From contig JBEGVB010000055.1 of the NCBI GenBank assembly GCA_041178545.1, positions 1 to 6,698 of the forward strand: a stretch of DNA of 6,698 nucleotides, given 5' to 3'. How positions within the stretch are numbered: the stretch's first letter is position 1; each line of letters begins with the position of its first letter. Source of the DNA: JBEATZ01 sp041178545 (GTDB lineage: Bacteria > Planctomycetota > UBA1135 > UBA2386). This document shows positions 1 to 5,883 of the stretch, one piece after another. Position numbers and translations under genes: made by a program. The notes under the pieces are model-generated. The model was not told the DNA's origin. It did not search any database and saw only the letters and a program-made list of their open reading frames with translations.

Positions 1-71
1 GACCGCGAGAGCACGAGCACAAGAACTGGCATGCTTACAACCAATGCTAGACTCAATACCAGCTCGGTCAT
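1..71 (-). CDS. Partial gene start with hydrophobic N-terminus (cut by window edge)
   Basis: An ATG at 71-69 opens a frame that stays open to the window edge and gives 23 complete codons, MTELVLSLALVVSMPVLVLV followed by LSR. After a short acidic start (residues 1-3) almost every residue is hydrophobic, as in a signal anchor or first transmembrane helix. There is no positive charge before the hydrophobic run, so a cleaved signal peptide is less likely than a membrane anchor. A weak AAGG lies 10 nt upstream of the ATG. The start is 19 nt downstream of the stop of the 51-codon frame at 91-246 on the same strand, as in an operon. The function cannot be read from so short a piece. The hydrophobic pattern could also be chance, so confidence is moderate to low. 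Confidence 0.4.
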   Translation of the reverse strand, partial: MTELVLSLALVVSMPVLVLVLSR

Positions 72-90
72 TTCGGTTGCGCCTTGCCGC

Positions 91-246
91 TTACTTGCCG
101 CTCCCGCTGAAATAGTCGATACACTCCTCGACACACGCCTCGTAGTAGGCATCTGCCTCCTCAAAGGTCCAATCGGCGCGGTCGTGAGTCACCGTGTCGC
201 GCTCAATCCACCCAGGGGCGGTTGGTCGCCCGTCGCGCACTGACAC
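91..246 (-). CDS. Possible small acidic protein, hypothetical (51 aa)
   Basis: This minus-strand frame ends at TAA (93-91). The longest credible short form starts at GTG 246-244 and gives 51 residues; GTG 240-238 gives 49. I do not recognise the protein. Its second half is acidic and aromatic (DWTFEEADAYYEACVEEC, then IDYFSGSGK) and holds a CxxxC pair at residues 38 and 42. That composition is more natural than the Arg/Ser/Pro-rich translations given by out-of-frame GC-rich DNA. The same frame stays open far upstream, but there it only shadows the 153-residue gene, so I place the start after that gene's stop. No good ribosome site is visible. Alternatives are the frameshifted C-terminus of the upstream gene, or a non-coding gap. 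The next gene starts 19 nt downstream. Confidence 0.35.
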   Translation of the reverse strand: MSVRDGRPTAPGWIERDTVTHDRADWTFEEADAYYEACVEECIDYFSGSGK

Positions 247-258
247 TGAATCGAGACT

Positions 259-282
259 CGTGCCGAGGGGTGGCCCGGCACG
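259..282. repeat. 7-bp perfect inverted repeat, possible hairpin
   Basis: CGTGCCG at 259-265 and CGGCACG at 276-282 are exact reverse complements separated by 10 nt. In a minus-strand transcript the hairpin would end 12 nt before the GTG start proposed at 246, so it could affect initiation there or act as an RNA stability or processing element. There is no T-tract, so it is not a standard intrinsic terminator. Short dyads of this size also arise by chance in GC-rich DNA. Confidence 0.3.
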
Positions 283-313
283 GCGGGGATAGCTCGTCCC
301 AGCGCCGCTCAGT

Positions 314-339
314 CTAGCGCAGAGCGCGTCAGGCGCTAG
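314..339. repeat. 7-bp perfect inverted repeat over the stop codon of the 153-aa gene
   Basis: CTAGCGC at 314-320 and GCGCTAG at 333-339 are exact reverse complements separated by 12 nt. The dyad straddles the TGA (331-329) that ends the hypothetical gene at 329-790. It could fold in the minus-strand transcript as a weak terminator or an intercistronic processing hairpin. No run of T follows on the minus strand, so Rho-independent termination is not supported. A second dyad follows at 259-282. Confidence 0.35.
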
Positions 340-790
340 CCCCCGCTCGAAGATCCTCGATGGCGAACCAAGTGCCGATGAACGGGCACGAGCGGGGCTT
401 GCAGTTCTGCTCGTAGAACTTGAGCAGCCTCGTCCGCAACGACCGGTTGCCGGGCGGGCGTTGGAATCGCGGCAGCTTCTCGTCGGGCTCGTTCTTGTAG
501 CGGTCCTGGTCCTTGATGGCTTCCCGCGGCGGTTGGGCCATCCAGGCCATCGCCGACTCCATGTCGCAGTCCTCGATGTTGGGCCGCGTCCGGATGCGAA
601 GTCCGGCGTGCTCCCGGATCTGCTCTTCCGCCCCGTTGCCGTGGAACACGTCCACAAGGCAAGACTCCAAGCGCCGCTGCCTCCAGCCCACTGCGGAGCG
701 GAACCGAGGGGCCAGTTCTTCGATCAGCCGCAACCGCTCGCGGCTGACCGGTGCGATGAACTGCGAGTAGTCCAGGGCCGGGGATGACAT
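329..790 (-). CDS. Hypothetical protein, 153 aa
   Basis: I do not recognise this protein. Starting at ATG 790-788 it is 153 residues, soluble (no signal peptide or membrane segment), rich in charged residues and predicted mainly helical. Four cysteines lie at about residues 44, 75, 130 and 134; the last two form CKPRSC near the C-terminus. A run rich in Lys, Asp and Arg (about residues 91-104) and a Pro/Arg-rich stretch follow the central MESAMAWMAQPPREA segment. Balanced composition and a mixed codon third position support coding here over the Arg-rich frames that overlap it. The start is uncertain: the ATG has no ribosome site, while a strong purine-rich tract lies about 57 nt upstream and points to a GTG at 839 in a different frame. 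It may head an operon with the two short frames downstream. Confidence 0.55.
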   Translation of the reverse strand: MSSPALDYSQFIAPVSRERLRLIEELAPRFRSAVGWRQRRLESCLVDVFHGNGAEEQIREHAGLRIRTRPNIEDCDMESAMAWMAQPPREAIKDQDRYKNEPDEKLPRFQRPPGNRSLRTRLLKFYEQNCKPRSCPFIGTWFAIEDLRAGASA

Positions 791-847
791 GGCCAGAGAG
801 TACTTCGGCGCTGGACTCGCGGAAGCCCACCATCTCCACGCACGGAG

Positions 848-868
848 CTTCCTACTTCCTACCTTTCC
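848..868 (-). promoter_or_regulatory. Extended purine-rich Shine-Dalgarno-like tract with a 7-bp tandem repeat
   Basis: On the minus strand this reads GGAAAGGT followed by two AGGAAG copies. On the plus strand it is a tandem CTTCCTA repeat at 848-861. The nearest start with good spacing is GTG 839-837, 8 nt away. It opens VEMVGFRESSAEVLSG, which looks like protein but is in a different frame from the 153-aa gene (ATG at 790). The tract is the best ribosome-site candidate in the left third of the window. It either serves a frame that has since shifted or is a coincidental purine run. Confidence 0.35.
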
Positions 869-877
869 GCGTTTCCA

Positions 878-1192
878 TCATGCCGCAATCATCGAAGACG
901 CCAGCGTCATTGGGACTTCCGCGAACAACAACGTCCGTTCCCGGATACCGCCGAGGAAGGTCGTGGGGATCGCCGGCGTACCGACGAGGCCGGTGCCGGT
1001 GTCGCCGCCGAACACGTAGAGCCGGTCGAGGCTGGCTGCGCCGTGGTTCTGGCGGCGCTGGGTCGGCGTGCCCGTCACGCCGGCAATCAGGCTTCAGGTG
1101 GCGCGCGGCGCGGTGCGGGGCACCGGCGCCTGGGCCAGCAGGTCGAGTCCGGGGAGGGGCAGCAGGGCGAGGGCTGCAAGGCGGGTCTTCAT
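878..1192 (-). pseudogene. Decayed secreted kelch-like gene: signal peptide, in-frame TGA, one blade
   Basis: ATG 1192-1190 begins a textbook signal peptide: MKTR, then a Leu/Ala core (LAALALLPLPGLDLLAQA), then a Pro/Arg-rich stretch. After 32 residues it meets TGA at 1096-1094. The same frame then stays open to TGA 880-878 and includes RRQNHGAASLDRLYVFGGD, which fits a kelch blade (Arg, His, then LYVFGG). Trp is common just before the blade strand in secreted kelch-like proteins, so a single TGG-to-TGA change would explain the stop; this is inference. At about 104 codons it is far shorter than a multi-blade propeller. Third-position GC also falls in the last 25 codons, as if host sequence ends near 950. 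I read it as a nonsense-mutated and truncated remnant. Two unrelated short frames are the alternative. Confidence 0.5.
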
Positions 1193-1272
1193 GGGCGTGG
1201 TTGCTCTGGGATGGATGCGCGAGAAGCGCGCGAGGATCCCCTCTGTGCCGCGGCCCCAATGGCCCTCCGCCG
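1193..1272. other. Intergenic gap with a small GC hairpin
   Basis: This 80-bp gap lies between the stop of the polyferredoxin gene and the start of the kelch-like remnant on the same strand. GCGCG at 1217-1221 and CGCGC at 1227-1231 can pair with a 5-nt loop. No T-tract follows, so terminator function is not supported. No Shine-Dalgarno site is visible before the ATG at 1192. Confidence 0.3.
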
Positions 1273-2856
1273 TCAGCGGCGCAGGGCCTGCTCGAGCTGC
1301 TGGAGCAGCACGCGCGCGCTCTGGTTGTCGGGGCTGCGCTCCAGCACGAGGCGCGCCATGGCCGCGGCCTGTTCGAGGTTGCCCCGGTCGCGCTGGTAGA
1401 TGGCGAGCGCGACGAGGGCGCGCGGCAGGTCGCCGGGGTGCCGCACGCCGTCCACGGCCTGCTGCAGCAGGCGCTCTGCTGCCGCATGGTCGCCTGCCTC
1501 GCGCCGCAGCAGGCCCTCCAGCTGCAGCAGGGCCGGATCGCTGTCGAAGTTGACCTGCAGGGCACGAGCCACGGCATCCGCCGCGGCAAGCACGTCCGCG
1601 CGCGGCAACGGCTCGCGGCGCTCCTGCTGGCGGGTGCGCTGCTCCAGCATGACCCGTGCACCGGCCTCGCCTGCGCGCGCGGACGAGAGGTTGGCGGAGC
1701 CGGCCCAAGCCGTGAACGCGAACCACGCCACGGTCAGCAGCAGTGCCGCCCAGCCGCTGCGGGTGAACTGCCCCTCCACCCGCAGCCGCGCGTGCTGGAA
1801 GGTGAACTCGCGCTGGCGCAGCAGGCGGAAGGCCATGAGGCCCATGACGGCGGTGATGGCACCGAGGCCCACGGCCATGAGGAGCGGCACGGGCTCGGTG
1901 AGCCAGGTGCCGCGCCAAGCAAACAAGCCCGCGAGGAACAGTGCGGCGAGGACCAGTTCCTCGCCCCACGAGAAGTCGGCGCGCGCGGCGATGCGCTGCT
2001 GGCTGAGGACCGCGGGCTTCACGGCGCCGAAGCCGAAGTGGAGCGCCTCCTTGGGGCAGGTGCTCACGCAGTCGAGGCACTTCATGCACGCGGGGTCGAC
2101 CACCATGCGGTGCACGGCCACCTCCTCGTGGACGCGCACGTTGGACGTGCACACCTGCGTGCAGTGCCCGCAGCCGTCGCAGGCGTCGGTGACGCGGATG
2201 CGTCCGGGGGCGAACCGGTCGGCCACGGCGAACACGCCGCCGTAGGGACAGCCGTAGGTGCAGAACCCCTTGGCGCCGAGCCACCACACGACGAGGAAGC
2301 CCACCACCACGAAGGTGGCGACGGCCATCCACGGACCCGGGAAGGTGCGCCAGAAGTCGCTGGTGTGCAGCTCCCACTGCAGCTCGGGTCCAGGAGCACC
2401 CTCCCACCACCGCTTCAGCGTGGGCCACAGGAACATGTAGAACGCGACGCCGAACGGGATCCCGACCAGCAGGCGGGAGCGCACGGGCTTGGGCTTCAGG
2501 CCGAGGCGCGCGAGCAGCCACGCGCAGGCGTCCTGCAGCGCGACCACGTGGCAGGCCCAGCCGCAGAACCACCGGCCCAGCAGCAGCGTGGCGAGGACCG
2601 AGCCCGCGAACAGCAGGAAGCCGGCATTGACGAGGCCTTGCTCCAGCGTCTGCATCGACTCGGACGGCTCCAGCGGCGAGATCGTGGTGCCGCGCATGTG
2701 GAAGTGCCACACGTGCAGGGCGATGGCCACGTGCACCGCCACGAGGACTGCGGCGCGCCACCTGCCGGTGCGCGACGGGCGCACCGGGCCGCACTTGGGC
2801 TTGTGCCGGTCGAGCCGCGGCAACTGGCTGTGCACGGTGTCCGCAGGATTGGCCAT
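1273..2856 (-). CDS. NapH/NosR-like membrane polyferredoxin (4Fe-4S) with C-terminal TPR-like region
   Basis: This is a probable inner-membrane electron-transfer protein of 527 residues. Hydrophobic segments lie at about 34-51, 77-94, 129-146, 176-194, 299-314, 322-344 and 367-386. Two paired-cysteine motifs follow the second and fourth segments: RWFCGWACH (C98, C102) and GFCTYGCPYG (C199, C203), as in NapH/NosR-type proteins. Two [4Fe-4S] ferredoxin motifs come next, C226-C229-C232-C236 and C257-C260-C263-C267, the second ending in CP. Family members pass electrons between the quinol pool and an oxidoreductase; the partner here is unknown. Residues about 417-527 are helical, Ala/Leu-rich and TPR-like (for example GDHAAAERLLQQAVD and GNLEQAAAMARLVLERSPDN), which NapH lacks. 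The first motif ends CH rather than CP. The gene is divergent from glnS, and no Shine-Dalgarno site precedes the ATG. The exact subfamily is uncertain. Confidence 0.87.
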   Translation of the reverse strand: MANPADTVHSQLPRLDRHKPKCGPVRPSRTGRWRAAVLVAVHVAIALHVWHFHMRGTTISPLEPSESMQTLEQGLVNAGFLLFAGSVLATLLLGRWFCGWACHVVALQDACAWLLARLGLKPKPVRSRLLVGIPFGVAFYMFLWPTLKRWWEGAPGPELQWELHTSDFWRTFPGPWMAVATFVVVGFLVVWWLGAKGFCTYGCPYGGVFAVADRFAPGRIRVTDACDGCGHCTQVCTSNVRVHEEVAVHRMVVDPACMKCLDCVSTCPKEALHFGFGAVKPAVLSQQRIAARADFSWGEELVLAALFLAGLFAWRGTWLTEPVPLLMAVGLGAITAVMGLMAFRLLRQREFTFQHARLRVEGQFTRSGWAALLLTVAWFAFTAWAGSANLSSARAGEAGARVMLEQRTRQQERREPLPRADVLAAADAVARALQVNFDSDPALLQLEGLLRREAGDHAAAERLLQQAVDGVRHPGDLPRALVALAIYQRDRGNLEQAAAMARLVLERSPDNQSARVLLQQLEQALRR

Positions 2857-2857
2857 G

Positions 2858-2894
2858 GGTCGGGAGCAGCATATTGTGGCCGACTTCCCCGACC
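2858..2894. promoter_or_regulatory. Divergent intergenic region with a 7-bp dyad
   Basis: Only 56 bp (2857-2912) separate the divergent starts of the polyferredoxin gene and glnS, so both promoters must overlap here or reach into coding sequence. GGTCGGG at 2858-2864 and CCCGACC at 2888-2894 are exact reverse complements with a 23-bp spacer holding the only AT-rich patch (CATATTGTG, 2870-2878). That could be a -10-like element flanked by operator half-sites, but no matching -35 box is clear. The dyad may be chance. Confidence 0.25.
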
Positions 2895-2912
2895 GCTACT
2901 CCATTCGCCCCC

Positions 2913-4616
2913 ATGACCGAAGACACACCCACTGCCCCGTCCGACTTCATCCGCGACCGGGTCCGCGAGGACCTCGCCAGCGGGCGCGTGAAGCAGGTGG
3001 TGACGCGGTTCCCGCCGGAGCCCAACGGCTACCTGCACATCGGGCATGCCAAGGCCATCTGCATCAGCTTCGGCATCGCGCAGGAGTTCGGCGGCCGCAC
3101 CAACCTGCGGATGGACGACACCAACCCGGAGGCGGAGGACCAGGAGTACGTCGACGGGATCATGGAGGACGTGCGCTGGCTCGGCTTCCAGTGGGACGCG
3201 ATGTACTACGCGTCGGACTACTTCGGCCAGATCTACGAGTGGGCCGAGGTGCTCGTGAACAAGGGTCTGGCGTACGTCGACGACCAGACGGCCGAACAGA
3301 TCTCGCAGACGCGCGGGACGCTCACCGCGCCCGGCACCCACAGCCCGTACCGCAACCGCAGCGTGGCCGAGAACCTCGACCTGCTCCGCCGCATGCGCAA
3401 GGGCGAGTTCCCGGACGGCTCGCGCGTGCTGCGCGCCAAGATCGACATGGCGCACCCAAACCTCAACCTGCGCGACCCGGTCATGTACCGGATCAAGCAC
3501 ATGCACCACCAGCGCACCGGCGACGCATGGTGCATCTACCCGATGTACGACTGGGCGCACGGCCAGTCGGACAGCATCGAGGGCATCACGCACTCGCTGT
3601 GCTCGCTGGAGTTCGAGCACCACCGGCCGTTGTACGAGTGGTTCTGCGACGCGATCGGCATCTACAAGCCCCAACAGATCGAGTTCGCGCGCCTCAACCT
3701 CACGTGGACGATGATGAGCAAGCGCAAGCTGCTGCAGCTCGTCGAGGGCGGCCACGTGGCGGGCTGGGACGACCCGCGCATGCCGACGATCCGCGGGTTG
3801 CGCCGCCGCGGCTTCCCGGCCGCGGCGCTGCGCGCATTCGCGAAGCACATCGGCGTCGCCAAGTACAACTCGACCCACGAGGTGGAGCTGCTCGAGTTCT
3901 TCGTGCGCGACAGCCTCAACAAGACCGCGCAGCGGCGCATGGCGGTCCTCGACCCCGTCAAGGTGGTGATCGAGAGCTGGCCCGAGGGCCACGTGGAGTG
4001 GGTCGAGGCCACCAACAACCCGGAGGACCCCGCTGCCGGCACCCGCAAGGTCCCGTTCGGCCGCGAGCTGTGGATCGAGCGCGAGGACTTCATGGAGGAC
4101 CCGCCCAAGGACTTCTTCCGCCTCGCACCGGGTCGCGAGGTCCGGTTGCGCTCGGGCTACTTCGTGAAGTGCACGTCCGTGGTGAAGGACGCATCCGGCC
4201 GCGTCACCGAGATCCGCTGCACCCACGACCCGCTCACCAAGGGCGGCAACGCGCCGGACGGCCGCAAGGTGAAGGCAACGATCCACTGGGTGTCGGTGGC
4301 GCACGCCTGCGACGCCGAGGTGCGCCTCGTGAACCACCTGTTCACCGACCCGGACCCGCTGGGCCACGAGGGGAAGGACATGATGGAGTTCCTCAACCCC
4401 AACTCGCTGCAGGTGCTCCACCACTGCAAGCTGGAGCCGGCGCTGGCCGAGGCGAAGCCCGGCGAACAGTTCCAGTTCGAGCGCCTCGCCTACTTCGTCG
4501 CCGACGCGAAGGACAGCAAGCCGGGCAAGCCCGTGTTCCTGCGCACGGTCACGCTCAAGGACGCGTGGCAGAAGAAGAAGGAACCGGCCAAGGCCGGCGG
4601 CGCGAAGAAGGGCTAG
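2913..4616 (+). CDS. glnS: Glutamine--tRNA ligase (GlnRS)
   Basis: This class Ib aminoacyl-tRNA synthetase charges tRNA-Gln with glutamine in the cytoplasm, using ATP. At 567 residues it is close to the E. coli enzyme and aligns with it by eye along its length. The ATP-site signature PPEPNGYLHIGH is at 34-45. NLRMDDTNP is at 64-72, CIYPMYDWAH (tRNA and amino-acid pocket) at 207-216, ITHSLCSLEF at 225-234, and the KMSKS-equivalent MSKRK at 268-272. The anticodon-binding beta-barrel half includes DPVKVVIE (347-354) and DGRKVKATIHWVS (449-461). I chose ATG 2913 because MTEDTPTAPSDFIRDRVRED aligns with the known N-terminus. An upstream in-frame ATG at 2874 would add 13 residues unlike the family. 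The C-terminus ends in a short Lys/Gly-rich tail. No Shine-Dalgarno site is visible. Bacterial GlnRS is known to derive from eukaryotes by transfer, so it is present only in some phyla. Confidence 0.98.
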   Translation: MTEDTPTAPSDFIRDRVREDLASGRVKQVVTRFPPEPNGYLHIGHAKAICISFGIAQEFGGRTNLRMDDTNPEAEDQEYVDGIMEDVRWLGFQWDAMYYASDYFGQIYEWAEVLVNKGLAYVDDQTAEQISQTRGTLTAPGTHSPYRNRSVAENLDLLRRMRKGEFPDGSRVLRAKIDMAHPNLNLRDPVMYRIKHMHHQRTGDAWCIYPMYDWAHGQSDSIEGITHSLCSLEFEHHRPLYEWFCDAIGIYKPQQIEFARLNLTWTMMSKRKLLQLVEGGHVAGWDDPRMPTIRGLRRRGFPAAALRAFAKHIGVAKYNSTHEVELLEFFVRDSLNKTAQRRMAVLDPVKVVIESWPEGHVEWVEATNNPEDPAAGTRKVPFGRELWIEREDFMEDPPKDFFRLAPGREVRLRSGYFVKCTSVVKDASGRVTEIRCTHDPLTKGGNAPDGRKVKATIHWVSVAHACDAEVRLVNHLFTDPDPLGHEGKDMMEFLNPNSLQVLHHCKLEPALAEAKPGEQFQFERLAYFVADAKDSKPGKPVFLRTVTLKDAWQKKKEPAKAGGAKKG

Positions 4617-4619
4617 GAC

Positions 4620-5846
4620 TCAGCGCCACTCGCGCAGGCGCACGGCATCGACGGCGAGCGCCGAGCCCGCCACGCCGCTCGCGCGCACGGTGAGCAGCGT
4701 GCTGCCCTTCGCCTCCAGCGCGCCCACCGCGCGCCAGCCCGCAGGCGCCTGCGGCAAGCGCTCGGCGGGCGCGGCGTTCCACTGCGCGCGGCCAGCGGCC
4801 GCACCGAGGTCGCGCACGAACAACGCGTAGCGGCCCTCGCGGGGCACGGCCACGGTCCAGGTGACCTCGGCGCCCGCGCCCTGTGCCGCTGCGAGGTGGC
4901 TGCCGCCGAGCGCAGCCTTGGCAGCCTTGCGCACGAAGCGGTCGGCAGGCGCGGCGAGCCCCAGCTCGTCGTCCACCACCACCACGGCAGGTGCCTGCAC
5001 CAGCACGGCATCGGCCACCGCACGCTCACCGGCCGCGTCGAACACCTTGTCGTCGCACGGGTGGTTGACGACGCCGTGCTGCATGGTCCACAGGGTCGTG
5101 GAGCCGCCGCCGTCGAGGTTGATGGCATCGGTGCAGCCGAGCGCGAGCATCAGGCGGCCGAGGTCGCCGAAGGTCATGCCCGCGGCCTTCGCGTTGCGGC
5201 CGTCGACGGCCGCGAGCACCACGGTGCCGTCCTTGCGCGCACCGAGCACGGTGCGCGGGTGCCGCACGTTGCGCTGCTTCTCGCCGCCCGGCCGCACCTT
5301 GCCTGCGACCAGCACCATCGGCCCGGCCTCGATCACGTCGCGGCAGCCGTCGAAGGCATCGGCCGCGCGCCCGAAGGTCACTGCATCGGCGGACCAGCCT
5401 GCCGCGGCCACGTCGGGCGCAGAGGCATACTTGCGCTCCTCACCGGCCAGGCGCCGCCTGCCGCGCGGCGAGGTGTCGGCGAGGTAGAACCCGCCGTTCA
5501 CGGCAGCCAGGGCGCTGGCATCCCGCGCGATGACCGAGGTCCGCCGCAGCTTGCCGGGGATCGCGAGCTGCAGCGCCACCTCGGGCCGCTGCGCCTCCAC
5601 CACGAGGACCGCAATGGCCTGCGGGCGGCCCTCCAGTGCCTCGAAGAGCCGCCGGTGCAGCACCACGCCCTCGCCCACCTCCTCGCTGGCCCAGCCAGCC
5701 GGGAAGTCGATTTCCATGGGCCCCGTCGGTGCCGGTGCCGATGCCGCGGGACCGGGCGCCGCGGGCTTGGGCGGGGCGGCTGGTTCCTGGGCAGGGAGCC
5801 ACGGCAGGGAACCGAGCAGCAGCAGGACCGCGGAGCACAGGCGCAT
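4620..5846 (-). CDS. Secreted phosphodiester glycosidase (NAGPA family) with C-terminal beta-rich domain
   Basis: The protein has 408 residues. Residues 1-19 form a signal peptide (MRLCSAVLLLLGSLPWLPA, probable cleavage before QEP), followed by a Pro/Ala linker to about 43. The NAGPA-type catalytic domain spans about 45-285, with landmarks AAVNGGFYLAD (114-124), AGPMVLVAGK (174-183), RHPRTVLGA (195-203), AVDGR (213-217), INLDGGGSTTLW (242-253) and ERAVADAVLV (274-283). The family cleaves phosphodiester-linked sugars: the animal member uncovers mannose-6-phosphate, and bacterial members are tied to cell-wall or exopolysaccharide glycans. Residues about 290-408 form a separate region with beta pattern (for example VTWTVAVPREGRYALFVRD), resembling golvesin/xanthan-lyase-type C-terminal domains that may bind carbohydrate. 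It lies 37 bp downstream of the rhomboid gene and converges on glnS with a 3-bp gap. The natural substrate is unknown. Confidence 0.88.
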   Translation of the reverse strand: MRLCSAVLLLLGSLPWLPAQEPAAPPKPAAPGPAASAPAPTGPMEIDFPAGWASEEVGEGVVLHRRLFEALEGRPQAIAVLVVEAQRPEVALQLAIPGKLRRTSVIARDASALAAVNGGFYLADTSPRGRRRLAGEERKYASAPDVAAAGWSADAVTFGRAADAFDGCRDVIEAGPMVLVAGKVRPGGEKQRNVRHPRTVLGARKDGTVVLAAVDGRNAKAAGMTFGDLGRLMLALGCTDAINLDGGGSTTLWTMQHGVVNHPCDDKVFDAAGERAVADAVLVQAPAVVVVDDELGLAAPADRFVRKAAKAALGGSHLAAAQGAGAEVTWTVAVPREGRYALFVRDLGAAAGRAQWNAAPAERLPQAPAGWRAVGALEAKGSTLLTVRASGVAGSALAVDAVRLREWR

Positions 5847-5883
5847 GGCAGGCAGCGTAGCGCCGCACCGTGCGCGCAGGCAG

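Noticed and set aside
247..339. Integron attC recombination site
   Set aside because: The dyads look superficially similar, but I find no GTTRRRY core with a complementary RYYYAAC partner at the right spacing.
1094..1096. TGA read through as Trp or selenocysteine
   Set aside because: TGA ends at least two well-supported genes in the window (4620-5846 and 5884-6684), and no selenocysteine insertion hairpin or selenoprotein family is evident. A nonsense mutation is simpler.
1217..1231. Rho-independent terminator after the polyferredoxin gene
   Set aside because: The stem is only 5 bp and no T-tract follows.
1273..2856. CcoG/FixG cytochrome-oxidase assembly protein
   Set aside because: It carries two ferredoxin motifs and paired CxxxC motifs but no FixG-type C-terminal Ig-like domain. 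The tail is helical and TPR-like, and no cco/fix genes are nearby.
2874..2912. Upstream ATG giving GlnRS a 13-residue N-terminal extension
   Set aside because: The extra residues do not match the family, and the ATG at 2913 aligns with known GlnRS N-termini.
784..2916. Plus-strand open frame of 710 codons antisense to the polyferredoxin gene
   Set aside because: It is a GC-rich shadow. Its translation is Arg/Gly/Ala/His-rich with no domain, while the minus strand has clear Fe-S motifs and membrane segments.
2496..4424. Minus-strand open frame of 642 codons antisense to glnS
   Set aside because: It is the mirror of strong GC3 bias. It is rich in Val, Leu, His, Arg and Ala with no recognisable motif, and glnS on the other strand is certain.
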